A DNA stretch of 46,342 bases from an uncultured bacterium (lineage in GTDB: Bacteria; Bacteroidota; Bacteroidia; Bacteroidales; Muribaculaceae), in assembly GCA_905214715.1 (NCBI GenBank), contig CAJMMT010000019.1, positions 1 to 46,342 on the forward strand, in the 5' to 3' direction. This document shows, in pieces, positions 1 through 8,580 of this stretch. Each line of letters opens with the position of its first letter. Positions within the stretch are counted from its first letter, which is position 1. The notes below the pieces were generated by a model, which saw only the letters and a program-made list of their open reading frames with translations, was not told where the DNA came from and did no database searches. A program made the position numbers and the translations under genes.

Positions 1-2
1 CG

Positions 3-140
3 CTACACTATACTCTTGACAACTTCCCCACCCACCGGGAATATCCGCTGACCCGGATTTATGTTGTTACAGAATTAATGGTAGGTATAAAAAAAGAGAG
101 AGCTGTTTTCACAAACAACTCAGACTCTTGGCTTAACTAA
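3..140 (+). CDS. 3' end of an unidentified gene (partial)
   Basis: An open frame runs from the left edge of the window to a TAA at 138-140 and encodes about 45 residues ending in NNSDSWLN. The gene begins outside the window. No family is recognisable from this tail. It lies on the same strand as the glycosyltransferase about 290 nt downstream, so an exopolysaccharide or cell-surface gene is possible, but that is only context. The stretch from 141 to 429 is very AT-rich and shows no gene. Confidence 0.4.
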   Translation, partial: LHYTLDNFPTHREYPLTRIYVVTELMVGIKKERAVFTNNSDSWLN

Positions 141-429
141 ATAAATTCTTACATGTCTAATAATCTTGCTTTCATAGTATGGTTTACAAATTTAAGCATT
201 AAACTCTGTCAATTGCAAAATCTAATGTTAAAAAATATTAAATATCTTAAGTCAATCTACGAATATTATCATATGCAAATTTAACAATATATCAAGTATT
301 ACCATATACTTTCGATAAAAGATTTGATACGCCAGAAGGAATCATATTACAGAATCAGGGAGTAATGAAAAATAGGCTGATAATTCTATCAGGCATATGA
401 ACAATCATGATTTTTAACTATATTTGGGC

Positions 430-1377
430 ATGGAACAATTACCGTTGGCTTCTGTAATAATTCCGGTATATAACCGCGCGCATCTTATAGAACGATGCCT
501 TGACTCTGTAGCAGCTCAGACCTACCGGCCTCTCGAAGTAGTGATTGTTGATAATAATTCTACTGACAACACACTCGAGACCATAAGAAACTGGATTGCA
601 TCATGCCACAGCAATAAAATCTCATTTCAAGTTGACTTATGCAAAGAACAAGGTGCGGCTGCGGCAAGGGCTTTTGGAGAGAATTTGACAACTGGCAAGT
701 ATCTTTTCTTCTTTGACTCTGACGATACCATGCGTAAAGATTACGTAGAATCGGCCATGACCATATTTTCCCGATACCCGGATACAGATATCGTGGGCTG
801 GAGAGTAATGTTCCACTATCTTAACGGGAATAAGCGTGTATCGCATATCTGGAAGCCTAATAATAGTGTTGACAATCACCTAATCAACGCAATTTTTAGA
901 ACACAAGGTTATGCTGTTAAACGCGAGATTCTTCATAAAGCCGGTAACTGGAATCCAGAAGTAATGGTGTGGGACGACTGGGAACTCGGTATAAGACTAT
1001 TACTTACTGAACCGGAAATAAAAGTTATCGACCACGTTTCAGCCGATGTCTACAGCCAAGAGGAATCCATCACCGGCACCGGATTCACACCCAAAGCCGG
1101 TAAATGGGAAGAAATTCTCGACTTAGCTGAAAGGACTATCCTTGCATCACAACATCGGGATAAATTACACATGGCGCGTGTCGTAGTATACCGCAGAGCC
1201 ATACTTGCAGCTCTATATACGCGAGAAGGACATAAGGAACTTGCGCGACCTCTTATGAAAAAAGCGCTCGCCTCACCCCTGATTGACAGGAAAGCGAGAC
1301 TCGCGCTTCAATTCGCTTATAGGTACACAGCCGCCGGAGGTCGCGGTGCATTCAGAATTATAGGGAAACTGCTCTGA
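430..1377 (+). CDS. Glycosyltransferase family 2 (GT-A fold)
   Basis: The protein should transfer a sugar from a nucleotide-sugar donor to a surface glycan or lipid-linked acceptor in the cytoplasm. The N-terminus has the GT2 signature ASVIIPVYNRAHLIERCLDS, followed by VVIVDNNSTDNT and the metal-binding DSDD at residues 96-99. A WDDWELGIRLL stretch fits the later acidic region of the fold. The length of 315 aa suits a single-domain soluble GT2; no membrane helix is seen. I chose ATG 430 because the upstream in-frame start is only a TTG at 424. The gene converges on gldN, with 5 nt between the two stops. Acceptor and donor cannot be told from sequence. Confidence 0.88.
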   Translation: MEQLPLASVIIPVYNRAHLIERCLDSVAAQTYRPLEVVIVDNNSTDNTLETIRNWIASCHSNKISFQVDLCKEQGAAAARAFGENLTTGKYLFFFDSDDTMRKDYVESAMTIFSRYPDTDIVGWRVMFHYLNGNKRVSHIWKPNNSVDNHLINAIFRTQGYAVKREILHKAGNWNPEVMVWDDWELGIRLLLTEPEIKVIDHVSADVYSQEESITGTGFTPKAGKWEEILDLAERTILASQHRDKLHMARVVVYRRAILAALYTREGHKELARPLMKKALASPLIDRKARLALQFAYRYTAAGGRGAFRIIGKLL

Positions 1378-1382
1378 CAGCT

Positions 1383-2567
1383 TTATCTTTTACGACGCCT
1401 TACAGACTTGGCCGCTCCTGAGTTGCCACCAGATGAGGATGACGACGGGGCCTTCTTTACTTTAGTCTTCTTGGTTTTCGTCTTTTTATTTGATGAAGAG
1501 GCCGATGCACGCTTCTTGGTAGTTTTACGCTTTGAGGAACGCACTGTAGTAACCTTTTCATCATCACCGTCGGATTCGGCTACCGTACGTTCGGGGATAG
1601 AATCATTCTGCTGGGCCGCGAGTTCTTTGGCAGCAGCCTCCTTTTCCTTCTGCGCAAGATACTCTTCGCGCGAAGGCACCCACAAATCTTTTCCAAACTC
1701 TCTGAGACGCTTATCGATGCTATCCTGAGCACGCTTCATGTCATCCGGGTCGGGATACATCTGCGCCATAGAAAGGTTCCTGAGATTGCGTGTTTTGTAA
1801 ATCTCACCGTCATACATGGCAAGATTGAAATAGTCATCAAGCGAATATTGCTGAAGATTATTGTCGTCTGTAAGGAACACATGCTGCTGGGCCAGGAATG
1901 GACGCAATTGGTCAAACTTAACCCAGAACATAGGATATTTGGCCTCGCCTCCAAAATCTCCCGACCGATTCAATACCGGGCATATGGCCTCCACCCTCGT
2001 CTTCATCTGATTTGAACGGCGGTCAAACTCCCATCTTTCCAATATATAATATGTCAGCACCTGCCCCGTGGGAACGTCTGCCTCTTCGATAGTAATCTTG
2101 GGATTGCGTTCAGAGCCGGTAGAAGTATAATATATACCGAAGCGATCAAGCATATCGGGCACATTAACTTTATATTGGTCCGTAAAGACCTCTCTGCCAT
2201 CGAGATATTCGTAAGCAGGCACTCTACCATCTACAACCAGACGCAGTATCATACGGAAAAGATTTTCCTGCCCGTCGATTACATCTTCGGGGAAATAGAG
2301 AGGCGTGTTGGCATCTTTGGTAAGATCGAGCATACGGTAAATCTGACGCATGTATGCCAAATCGGCATCATGGGTATCTTTCTTTTCATAGAATCCCTGC
2401 ATACGATCCGTTATCTTAGGGCCGTTCTGCTCCTGATTCTTTTTCTCGCGCTCCGAACGACGGCGGACACCTCCGGCATTTTCAACTTGCGCGAAAGAGC
2501 CGAACGCCATAGCCGCCAATACTGCCAGAGGCACTATTTTCCTTATGTTGGTTTTCATGAGTCTCAT
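1383..2567 (-). CDS. gldN: Type IX secretion system protein GldN (PorN)
   Basis: GldN/PorN is a periplasmic subunit that works with GldK as part of the outer-membrane-associated ring of the T9SS. An N-terminal signal peptide ends near SFAQ. The body has the family's tracts, for example ILERWEFDRRSNQMKTRVEAICP and MYDGEIYKTRNLRNLSMAQM. The gene is last in the gldKLMN series. Its ATG overlaps the gldM stop as TAATG, which implies translational coupling; a second ATG at 2558 is equally possible. Unusually, the last 70 or so residues are a Lys/Arg/Ser-rich low-complexity tail ending RRRKR. From memory, I would not expect that tail in the best-studied PorN/GldN proteins. Confidence 0.93.
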   Translation of the reverse strand: MRLMKTNIRKIVPLAVLAAMAFGSFAQVENAGGVRRRSEREKKNQEQNGPKITDRMQGFYEKKDTHDADLAYMRQIYRMLDLTKDANTPLYFPEDVIDGQENLFRMILRLVVDGRVPAYEYLDGREVFTDQYKVNVPDMLDRFGIYYTSTGSERNPKITIEEADVPTGQVLTYYILERWEFDRRSNQMKTRVEAICPVLNRSGDFGGEAKYPMFWVKFDQLRPFLAQQHVFLTDDNNLQQYSLDDYFNLAMYDGEIYKTRNLRNLSMAQMYPDPDDMKRAQDSIDKRLREFGKDLWVPSREEYLAQKEKEAAAKELAAQQNDSIPERTVAESDGDDEKVTTVRSSKRKTTKKRASASSSNKKTKTKKTKVKKAPSSSSSGGNSGAAKSVRRRKR

Positions 2568-4144
2568 TAGTTTAGTACCACCTCCATCGGAGATATATCA
2601 CGAGTTATACCGTCAGGGCCTTTGGCCTTCACGTTCGATATAAAGAACATTTTACCGGGCTTAAGACGTTTGAACTGTTCTTTCTGTCGGTTTGAGAAAC
2701 GTGCTCCGTCAGAGTTCTCGGGAATAGCGTTGCCCATTGAATCGAAAAATACTGTAGAGAAACTTACAACAGAGTAAGACACGTTCAATATCTCATCGTC
2801 GATAGCCGCGCCAAGTCCGTCTGCAGCCATAAGCTGCTGCTTGGTAATGCGCTTAGGCGAGCCTTTGTAATGTACCGTATTTCCGGAACCATCCTTTACA
2901 GGCAGATAAACCGTGGGATCAGGCAGCTTGCGTACTCTGAACTTCATAGAACCGACACTTTGGCTATGCCCCTCAAGTGTGGCCGATACCGATATCTCTG
3001 CTTCCGAACCAACTTTCGAGGGATGGGCAACCCACAGGTCGCCACGACGTGTCAAGGTCCCGTTTGTCATGGTCGCACTGATTGCCGACATAGGTATTCC
3101 TGGGACGGATATCGAAATTGGATTCTCAATACCGGCATACAAGACATTCATCAGTGTCGCCGAGATCGTGGCCATAGGTTCGAGAACAGTATAGGAGGAT
3201 TTGAAAGGACGACGATCAAGAGTCCCGTCTCCTCGCATAACCTCGATAAAACCGGAGTAATCGTGGGTACCTGTCTGGCCTGGCACAAATTCATACAAAC
3301 CTCGGTCATTGTTCAATTTCGAGCCATTGATATATATGACAGGCCGCTGAGTCGTATCGATGGCAGCCAACACTATGTTGGCCGAATATTTGCCACCTCT
3401 TATTATCATATTCGAATTAGGTATAACGTAGGCGTTAAGCTCGTTAACGCGCACATCACCAATATCCACGTTTGTAATAAGATTAGCCATGGCTTCCGAC
3501 TCGGCCTGACGCACATCTCCCTGAAGTTTCGTAAGAAGAGTGATAGCGGCGATAGCCGGCATATTGTCAAACATTCTTTCTTCCCACTGGGTCTGCCCTA
3601 CTGTGCCGCTTTTAGATGAAGCCTTGGTGCTCAGCATCTGTTCTATCACTTTCCTACGCGCTGTATCGGGCACAAGAGAAGCGACATAAGAGCGGTAAGC
3701 CTCAATCTGACGACGCAAACTGCGTCCGTGCATGGTAGCGGGGTTAAGCATAGTAACCGATGATGCCTCCAGATCATCAAGATTCTGGAGATTGGCATAA
3801 TCGGCGCCTTTACCATCGGCAGCCTCGGCAATCGAGGTTTTCAGAGAATCAATCATCCGGTATAATTTAGCCGTACGTGCATGTAGCTCGCGACCTTTCT
3901 CATACCAGGGACCAACTTTCCCGGGATTCTTTTTATACAGTTCCGTAAGATATAGAAACTGATTTTCGTTTTTCACCGTCATGTTGCCGTTCGAGCGACT
4001 GAGCGATTCACTTACCTGAGAGAAACCGTTAAGCACATCGGAACTGACGTTTAGCGCAAGCATCGCCGTCAGTACTATGTACATCAGGTTTATCATGCGC
4101 TGGCGCGGCGACATTCGGGCTACATTGTTGCCTGCTCCTGCCAT
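2567..4144 (-). CDS. gldM: Type IX secretion system motor/rod protein GldM (PorM)
   Basis: GldM forms with GldL the inner-membrane proton-driven motor of the T9SS and spans the periplasm to the GldK/N ring. The N-terminus MAGAGNNVARMSPRQRMINL leads into one transmembrane helix (YIVLTAMLALNV) and the LNGF segment typical of the family. The rest is a long periplasmic part of Ig-like/beta domains. The PRQ arginine (residue 14) just before the helix corresponds to a residue reported as important in GldM. I chose ATG 4144 because the family starts with MAGAGNN-type sequence, rather than the longer frame to 4183. The gene lies 4 nt downstream of gldL. Confidence 0.95.
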   Translation of the reverse strand: MAGAGNNVARMSPRQRMINLMYIVLTAMLALNVSSDVLNGFSQVSESLSRSNGNMTVKNENQFLYLTELYKKNPGKVGPWYEKGRELHARTAKLYRMIDSLKTSIAEAADGKGADYANLQNLDDLEASSVTMLNPATMHGRSLRRQIEAYRSYVASLVPDTARRKVIEQMLSTKASSKSGTVGQTQWEERMFDNMPAIAAITLLTKLQGDVRQAESEAMANLITNVDIGDVRVNELNAYVIPNSNMIIRGGKYSANIVLAAIDTTQRPVIYINGSKLNNDRGLYEFVPGQTGTHDYSGFIEVMRGDGTLDRRPFKSSYTVLEPMATISATLMNVLYAGIENPISISVPGIPMSAISATMTNGTLTRRGDLWVAHPSKVGSEAEISVSATLEGHSQSVGSMKFRVRKLPDPTVYLPVKDGSGNTVHYKGSPKRITKQQLMAADGLGAAIDDEILNVSYSVVSFSTVFFDSMGNAIPENSDGARFSNRQKEQFKRLKPGKMFFISNVKAKGPDGITRDISPMEVVLN

Positions 4145-4148
4145 ATCA

Positions 4149-5096
4149 TCAATCTTCTTCTCGGTTGAACGGACTGGCGCCACCCATCATGGGATTAGCC
4201 ATATTCACTGTCATGGCGGTAAGCATCTTCTCGTAAACAGAGTTAAGCTGCTTCATATATCGGGCCATCTTCTCGGTCTCTTCGCAATATCGCGATGACT
4301 CCCGAGCCGATTTCTCATACATATCGCGGATATCTTTGAGTCCGCGGTTCGCACGGTCTATGCTTTCAAGCTGTGAACCGGAACTCTTAAGCTGAAGTTC
4401 ATAAATAGTATTAAGGGCACCGATGTTGCGGCTAAGGTCAGACAACTGTCCTACATAACCGGTTGAAGAAGCCTCGATCTGGCTTGAATTGTCGGTGATG
4501 GCCCGGTATGAATCGAGCAAAGTGGCCGATACCTGGTTAAGAGCCTCGGTGGTATGGCGAAGTTGCTCCATCTGGGCCGAGATGGCTCCTATCTGTTCAA
4601 GATAAGTCTGAGTGGCCGACGTAAGTTCTGCCATTTGAGAAAGTTGCTCGGAAGCAGCCGCCATCTTGGCTATACTGTCGCGCAACGACAAGGTATCTTC
4701 CTCGGTAAGTCCCGTGGCAGGAGTAACAAGCGCTCCCGACGCAGAACCTACAACATGACCCTCTCCGGTATAATCGCCTCCGGCTACAATCATCCCGCCT
4801 CCACCGGCAAAGTCCGGACGATCGTCGGGATCTTTTGAATCAAGTACAGGGAACACATCTTCCCACGCATATTCCCTCGGAGGGCGGTCAAAAGCCGTAA
4901 GAAGGAACATCGCTATCTCGGTACCCATACCGATACACAGCAGAGTGCTGCCACCCGGAAGGTGCAATATCTTGAACAGAGCGCCCCAGATTACGATTGC
5001 AGCGCCTACCGAATAGGCGAAGTTGAAAAATCTCTGGCCTTTCTCTCCGTGGAGAAAGCGCTCTATGACATTGGCATATTTCTTTATCTTGACCAT
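4149..5096 (-). CDS. gldL: Type IX secretion system motor protein GldL (PorL)
   Basis: GldL is the inner-membrane stator-like subunit that couples the proton gradient to T9SS secretion (and gliding where present). Two transmembrane helices are visible near residues 25-43 and 51-67. The second carries a buried glutamate (GTEIAMF, Glu60) at the place of the essential membrane glutamate of GldL/PorL. After the helices comes a long cytoplasmic part rich in Ala, Gln, Ser and Glu with heptad-like character (about residues 135-290). The gene lies between gldK and gldM in the conserved order, with 21 nt to gldK. Confidence 0.95.
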   Translation of the reverse strand: MVKIKKYANVIERFLHGEKGQRFFNFAYSVGAAIVIWGALFKILHLPGGSTLLCIGMGTEIAMFLLTAFDRPPREYAWEDVFPVLDSKDPDDRPDFAGGGGMIVAGGDYTGEGHVVGSASGALVTPATGLTEEDTLSLRDSIAKMAAASEQLSQMAELTSATQTYLEQIGAISAQMEQLRHTTEALNQVSATLLDSYRAITDNSSQIEASSTGYVGQLSDLSRNIGALNTIYELQLKSSGSQLESIDRANRGLKDIRDMYEKSARESSRYCEETEKMARYMKQLNSVYEKMLTAMTVNMANPMMGGASPFNREED

Positions 5097-5117
5097 CGCT
5101 TGGTGATTCTGTTCAGG

Positions 5118-6611
5118 TTATTTTTTCTTTTTATTGGTGCCCTTCGCAAACCCTATCTGAGAACGCACGCAACGGAACCCGATATAGGAGCGCTGCTCAT
5201 TCTGGTATTCCCACTGGCGCAAGTCGGAACGCAAGTTGTGGGCCACATCTTTCCAGGAACCTCCGCGTACAATCTTGCGCTTCATTTTATACGGGTCTTC
5301 CTTAGCCGCATCATAACGGTATTCGGGATTGATGTCGGAAGTAAGTTTTGAAATGGATTCCGTGTAGGCTGTAGATGTCCATTCCGAGACATTGCCGGCC
5401 ATATCGAACAATCCAAAATCGTTGGGTTTATAGGTTCCCACAGCAGAAGTTATAAGATGGCCGTCTCGCGTGAAATCGCCATCCATAGGTTTGAAGTTGG
5501 CATAGAAACATCCTCTTTCATCCATAGGAAGCAATTCTTCCCAAGGATATGAACTTTCGGAGTTTCCGGCACGCGCAGCATATTCCCATTCGGCCTCGGT
5601 AGGAAGTCTGTAAGGCTCGATAAACACGCCCTCCCTGCCCAACGAGCGACGCAGGTAATCGGTACGCCAGTTGGCAAAGGCATTTGCCTGTTCCCAACTA
5701 ACGCCTACAACCGGATAATCGTTATAACCGGCATGAGAGAAATACATACGTGTATACGGTTCATTATATGCATTCTCAAAGTCGTTTATCCATACTGTGG
5801 TATCGGGATAGACATTAACTATGTACGTGTTCAGGAAGTCATAATCGCCGGTAAGAGGACGTGTCACCGTTTCGCGTACAATCTGTCCTTCATCTGTGAA
5901 ATACGCTGTATCTTTGGAAATTATAGGCAATTCCGTCGATACAGGTTTGTCTGTGTTATACTCACGGCGCGAGGGGTCAAGACGGTTCTTGCGTTTCGCA
6001 GCCTCGGTATGGTTGAAAATTTCGTAACGGTAGTTTAGCTGGGTGGGATCAAGTTCACGACGTCCGGTAATCGGATTGGTGCGATAAACGCTTTCTATGG
6101 CACGCTGCTCGTCTTCATTGGCGTTACGCCAAGGTATAGCTTTGTTCCAGTTAAGATAGGGGGTTACGGGATTGCCCTCCTTATCTTCCTCTATTTTGAA
6201 AGCTTCGTTACCGCCGAAAGCCGGATCTGCAAGACGCTCACGAATAATTGAATCGCGAACCCAAAATACGAACTGCTTATACTTGGAATTCGTAACCTCG
6301 GTTTCGTCCATCCAGAAAGCATCGACTGAAACACCACGTGGATTTGCCTTGACTCCCCATGTTGAGTCTTCGGTAACCGGACCCATAGCGTATGCGCCAC
6401 GGTCTACCAGAACCATGCCGTAAGGGACAGGTTCCGCCATGGCGCTCCCCCCTACTCCGGTAACTTCGCCACCAGAACCCGAACCGCGGGTGCTCATGCA
6501 ACCGCCGGCCACAAGAGCGAGAATAGACAAAGGCCACAGGGCGCGGCTTTTCTTTACGCCACTCCCGAAAGGTATGGATTTATTAAGAAACTGCATAAAA
6601 GTCATAATCAT
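5118..6611 (-). CDS. gldK: Type IX secretion system ring lipoprotein GldK (PorK)
   Basis: GldK is an outer-membrane lipoprotein that builds the periplasmic ring of the T9SS with GldN. The N-terminus has a lipoprotein signal ending in ALVAGGC. The body is a formylglycine-generating-enzyme-like (SUMF1) domain, with FWMDETEVTN, PVVGVSWEQANAFANWR, RLPTEAEWEYAARAG, FGLFDMAGNVSEW and IVRGGSWKD. In GldK this fold is structural rather than enzymatic. The C-terminus ends in a short KKKK tail. The ATG abuts the porP stop; further in-frame ATGs lie at 6605 and 6596, so the exact start is uncertain by a few codons. Confidence 0.95.
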   Translation of the reverse strand: MIMTFMQFLNKSIPFGSGVKKSRALWPLSILALVAGGCMSTRGSGSGGEVTGVGGSAMAEPVPYGMVLVDRGAYAMGPVTEDSTWGVKANPRGVSVDAFWMDETEVTNSKYKQFVFWVRDSIIRERLADPAFGGNEAFKIEEDKEGNPVTPYLNWNKAIPWRNANEDEQRAIESVYRTNPITGRRELDPTQLNYRYEIFNHTEAAKRKNRLDPSRREYNTDKPVSTELPIISKDTAYFTDEGQIVRETVTRPLTGDYDFLNTYIVNVYPDTTVWINDFENAYNEPYTRMYFSHAGYNDYPVVGVSWEQANAFANWRTDYLRRSLGREGVFIEPYRLPTEAEWEYAARAGNSESSYPWEELLPMDERGCFYANFKPMDGDFTRDGHLITSAVGTYKPNDFGLFDMAGNVSEWTSTAYTESISKLTSDINPEYRYDAAKEDPYKMKRKIVRGGSWKDVAHNLRSDLRQWEYQNEQRSYIGFRCVRSQIGFAKGTNKKKK

Positions 6612-7610
6612 TTACATGATGCGCACCGCACGGTGCCGGTTTTTGTTTTTACCCGAAAGATCGAGTTTCAGACTGTAGCCTGCTACCAGCTCGTGGCTGC
6701 CGCTGCTTACCTTGCCGATAGCCGACAAGGGATATTCGTAGGCATATCCTACAAAGAAATTCTTGAATTCCACTCCCGCCGATATTGAAATAGCGTCGTT
6801 CAGCCGATAGCCGAGTGAAGCAAACAGGAAACGGTTATATGTCGCCCGTGCCGTTATCTCGGCCATGAACATCTGAAAATCGCTCTTCAGCAACAGGGAG
6901 GGCTGCAATACAAATAACGTGTTTTTTAGTGCAATATTGCCGATTGCCATCAAATAGGCCATACGACCCAACTCTGTCTTGTATTCCTGAGCTCCTCCGG
7001 TATCGGACCCTTCCTGCTGCATGGTAACAGAAGGTTTGAGCAGGTGCTGTCCGGATATGCCGACTGAAAATAGAGGATGGACATACCAGGCTCCGAGACC
7101 AAGGTCAAATGCATTGCCCGTAAGGTCCTGAGTCGGAATCGCCGGGTCGTTGGTGGTATGATAATCATCACCATCGGGGATATAGACCTCGGTTCCCTTG
7201 AATTTCGAATTAAAGAAACCAAGTTGCAATCCGGCTACTATAAAGGTTTTGTTTTTAAACGTAAAACGATAATTGGCCTGCACACCGGCCATAATATTGG
7301 AAAACAAGCCAAGCGACTCGCTTGTTACAGTGGCTCCTATACCAAGCCTCTTGCCGAAAAGTTTAAGAGGCATATCGCCCGTAACGGCAAAAGATTTGGG
7401 CGCGTGCTTTATGCCGAGCCACTGCAGTCTGGCTGCACCACGAACACGCACAAAATCGCTTTCTCCCGCCGCCGCAGGGTTGTAATAAGAGGGTAATGCC
7501 CAATACTGGTTAAACTGCGGATCGCTCTGACAGTAGACCGGAATCCGAAGTACTGTGACCATAGCAACCAGTATAAACAACCGTAATATTCTATATCTGT
7601 TGATTGGCAT
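6612..7610 (-). CDS. porP: PorP/SprF family T9SS outer-membrane protein
   Basis: PorP/SprF proteins are outer-membrane beta-barrels associated with T9SS function. The PorP encoded next to gldKLMN is thought to link the machinery to the outer membrane. A signal peptide (residues about 1-27, ending VYCQ) is followed by the family hallmark SDPQFNQYWALPSYYNPAAA. Alternating hydrophobic beta strands continue to the C-terminus, with GYAYEYPLS near the end. The length of 332 aa is normal. The gene is directly upstream of gldK with no gap and 59 nt downstream of porT, so all six genes probably form one operon. Confidence 0.92.
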   Translation of the reverse strand: MPINRYRILRLFILVAMVTVLRIPVYCQSDPQFNQYWALPSYYNPAAAGESDFVRVRGAARLQWLGIKHAPKSFAVTGDMPLKLFGKRLGIGATVTSESLGLFSNIMAGVQANYRFTFKNKTFIVAGLQLGFFNSKFKGTEVYIPDGDDYHTTNDPAIPTQDLTGNAFDLGLGAWYVHPLFSVGISGQHLLKPSVTMQQEGSDTGGAQEYKTELGRMAYLMAIGNIALKNTLFVLQPSLLLKSDFQMFMAEITARATYNRFLFASLGYRLNDAISISAGVEFKNFFVGYAYEYPLSAIGKVSSGSHELVAGYSLKLDLSGKNKNRHRAVRIM

Positions 7611-7669
7611 CTGACAATTAGTTGTAAATCCAAGAGTCTGTTCAATATATGCCGGAAGTCTGCCGGTGC

Positions 7670-8428
7670 TTATTCAAAATAGAACGACACAACCACCATA
7701 TTTGACTTCACCTTAGTAAGCGACTCTGTAAATTTCAATGTTTCCGGATCGTCTTCAAGATCCGGGCGGTTATGTTTAAGTATGTCGGTAAGACCGAAAC
7801 AGAACTTAATCTCCGGATTGAACTTAAAGAATGGAAGATAAAAATCGCAGCCGAGTCCTAAGGTCAGGAAGGCATCGCCGGTATTGAATACCAACGGTTC
7901 ACTGCGTTTTTTCGATATATCGAAAACGCCCATGGCTCCTACCGTAAGATAAGGGCGCGTGTTATGCAATCGATCGCCGGAAATCTTCAAATCAAGAGGA
8001 AGAACCACATAAGAACTCTTCACATCCTGAACCTCGCGCCCGTCGCCATCATAATCGCGCATCTCCACAGTCTTGGAGCCGAAATACATGCCGGGGGAGA
8101 ACCTTAGATTGAAATATTTATGCAAACGCAGGTCTCCAAGCACGTTAACGCAGAATCCTGGCGAAAAACTTGGCACCTCCATTTGCCATCGTTCTCCGTT
8201 GGGAGTAACATTCCCGTTATGGTAAAATGTAAGATCCTGCATGTGCATCCCTACTGAAAATCCGAGATGCCATCTTTTAAGGTCGGCGTATTGTCGATTC
8301 GGGACCTTTTCTCCCCATTTCGCATACACCGGAAGTACCGTGAACAGTATCGCAAACAGCACCGCCGACAACCTTCCGGCCCTCGCTGGAAGTTTACGTC
8401 CGAGATATGGGGATAATATTCGTTTCAT
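7670..8428 (-). CDS. porT: PorT-like T9SS outer-membrane beta-barrel protein
   Basis: PorT is a small outer-membrane barrel needed for T9SS secretion. This 252-residue protein has an N-terminal membrane/signal segment (SAVLFAILFTVLPVYA) and then family-like stretches: PNRQYADLKRWHLGFSVGMH, LRFSPGMYFGSKTVEMRDYD, SYVVLPLDLKISGDR, and a C-terminal strand ending VVVSFYFE, with the terminal aromatic typical of outer-membrane barrels. Being first in the run with porP and gldKLMN supports the call. In several Bacteroidales porT lies elsewhere, so its linkage here is of some interest. Identification is by motif memory, not alignment. Confidence 0.82.
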   Translation of the reverse strand: MKRILSPYLGRKLPARAGRLSAVLFAILFTVLPVYAKWGEKVPNRQYADLKRWHLGFSVGMHMQDLTFYHNGNVTPNGERWQMEVPSFSPGFCVNVLGDLRLHKYFNLRFSPGMYFGSKTVEMRDYDGDGREVQDVKSSYVVLPLDLKISGDRLHNTRPYLTVGAMGVFDISKKRSEPLVFNTGDAFLTLGLGCDFYLPFFKFNPEIKFCFGLTDILKHNRPDLEDDPETLKFTESLTKVKSNMVVVSFYFE

Positions 8429-8580
8429 CCCTATTAGAACGCTAAGCCGCTACCCTTTATTGCACCATTCCTGCTCCTGCGCATCATGCCATGAAGAATC
8501 ACGGGACATACTTCACACCCTTAAATTATTTTTTCAGAATATTTGGAACGATTACTGTCGTTAATGCTTACATTTGCAGT

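Noticed and set aside
419..426. TATATTTG as an ordinary promoter of the glycosyltransferase gene
   Set aside because: It ends 3 nt before the start codon, so it cannot give a normal leader. Kept only as part of the leaderless-message observation.
1408..1728. Plus-strand open frame opposite gldN
   Set aside because: It is the mirror of the low-complexity gldN tail; no start context and no family features.
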